From Asticcacaulis sp. EMRT-3 (GTDB lineage: Bacteria > Pseudomonadota > Alphaproteobacteria > Caulobacterales > Caulobacteraceae), in contig NZ_JASERT010000001.1 of the NCBI RefSeq assembly GCF_030027245.1, forward strand, positions 1,542,501 through 1,606,500: DNA of 64,000 nucleotides, written 5' to 3'. Below are positions 63,882-64,000 of this stretch, in pieces. The notes beneath the pieces are model-generated. The model saw only the letters and a list, made by a program, of their open reading frames with translations, made no database searches and was not told where the DNA came from. Each line of letters opens with the position of its first letter. Position 1 is the first letter of the stretch. The position numbers were made by a program, and so were the translations under genes.

Positions 63882-64000
63882 TTAAGCTAAAGAGGCTTTC
63901 AGCATCCATAGATGCTTCTCATGCGCCGTGATGCGCTGGGTGCACAGGTCGTTGGTGGAAATATCGCCCGCCTCATCAGCCATTTCGGCGGCCTTTTTCA
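63882..64000 (-). CDS. Dps family protein, C-terminal end only
   Basis: The 39 visible codons end in ISTNDLCTQRITAHEKHLWM plus LKASLA and a TAA stop. The TQRI..HEKxLWML pattern is the conserved C-terminus of Dps, the ferritin-like DNA-protection and iron-storage protein. The rest lies beyond the window. Confidence 0.82.
   Translation of the reverse strand, partial: KKAAEMADEAGDISTNDLCTQRITAHEKHLWMLKASLA

Overview
The window is GC-rich chromosomal DNA of an alphaproteobacterium, most probably a member of the Caulobacteraceae close to Asticcacaulis or Caulobacter. Pointers are a TipN-like polarity protein (889 aa, two membrane helices, long coiled coil), a complete mreB / mreC / mreD / mrdA / rodA shape cluster, a Caulobacter-style TonB receptor beside an N-acetylglucosamine operon with a SIS-type NagB, a full-length HisG, and a TrpR-related YerC gene directly before the his genes. 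No rRNA, tRNA or CRISPR was seen.

Layout. 1-3000: a membrane protein cut by the window edge, a lipocalin, YaiI, a TrmJ-like methyltransferase and an SRPBCC/ArsR pair with a palindromic operator candidate. 3301-4512: NADP isocitrate dehydrogenase. 4820-11392: a secreted carbohydrate cluster (CE2-type esterase, metallopeptidase, GH92 mannosidase, TPR-sulfotransferase). 11772-20591: a TonB receptor broken by a 4-bp duplication, diverging from a six-gene N-acetylglucosamine operon (permease, kinase, CutC, GntR regulator, NagB-II, NagA). 20738-22670: two DUF465 proteins, a TIGR02444 protein and UbiX. 22778-25840: a one-polypeptide restriction-modification enzyme with an AT-rich specificity part. 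25909-29718: Lrp regulator with alanine dehydrogenase, then a secreted phosphatase-family enzyme. 29724-32552: nested mobile DNA, an IS256-family element inside an IS630-family element inside an interspersed repeat. 32637-37788: two GNAT paralogues, LemA with two TPM proteins, and a YegD-type Hsp70. 38067-46054: YerC and the his genes hisG, hisD, hisC-like/hisB fusion, hisH, hisA, hisF, hisIE. 46317-52715: JmjC/cupin protein, TipN, dipeptide epimerase, prolyl aminopeptidase. 52961-59328: rodA, mrdA, mreD, mreC, mreB on the minus strand. 59607-64000: TVP38 protein, aspartate aminotransferase, MraY/WecA-like transferase, ArfB and the end of a Dps gene.

Non-coding space is dominated by interspersed palindromic repeats. 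I name the families A (ends TAGAGCG...CGCTCTAA, often with an ATCTGAT..ATCAGAT hairpin), B (about 115 bp, TAGAGCGG...TTGCTCTA), C (CTCCCC..GGGGAG, 'GGTGAGGGG' type), D ('CCCACCACC..GGGGAGGTATAAG' type) and E ('GGGGGAGGTGGCG' type). They fill most gaps in the his region, supply stop codons to flanking genes, and one family A copy lies in frame inside the GH92 coding sequence.

The observations most worth following are (1) the HisC-like domain fused to HisB, whose position for the PLP lysine is a phenylalanine; (2) the in-frame family A repeat in GH92; (3) the duplicated hisD tail that encodes the same seven residues with different codons; (4) the shared TGGTACTATA motif before both arms of the N-acetylglucosamine locus, together with the frameshifted receptor; and (5) an apparent -1 frameshift signal in the IS630 transposase. 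I saw no convincing multi-gene defence or other wholly unknown system.
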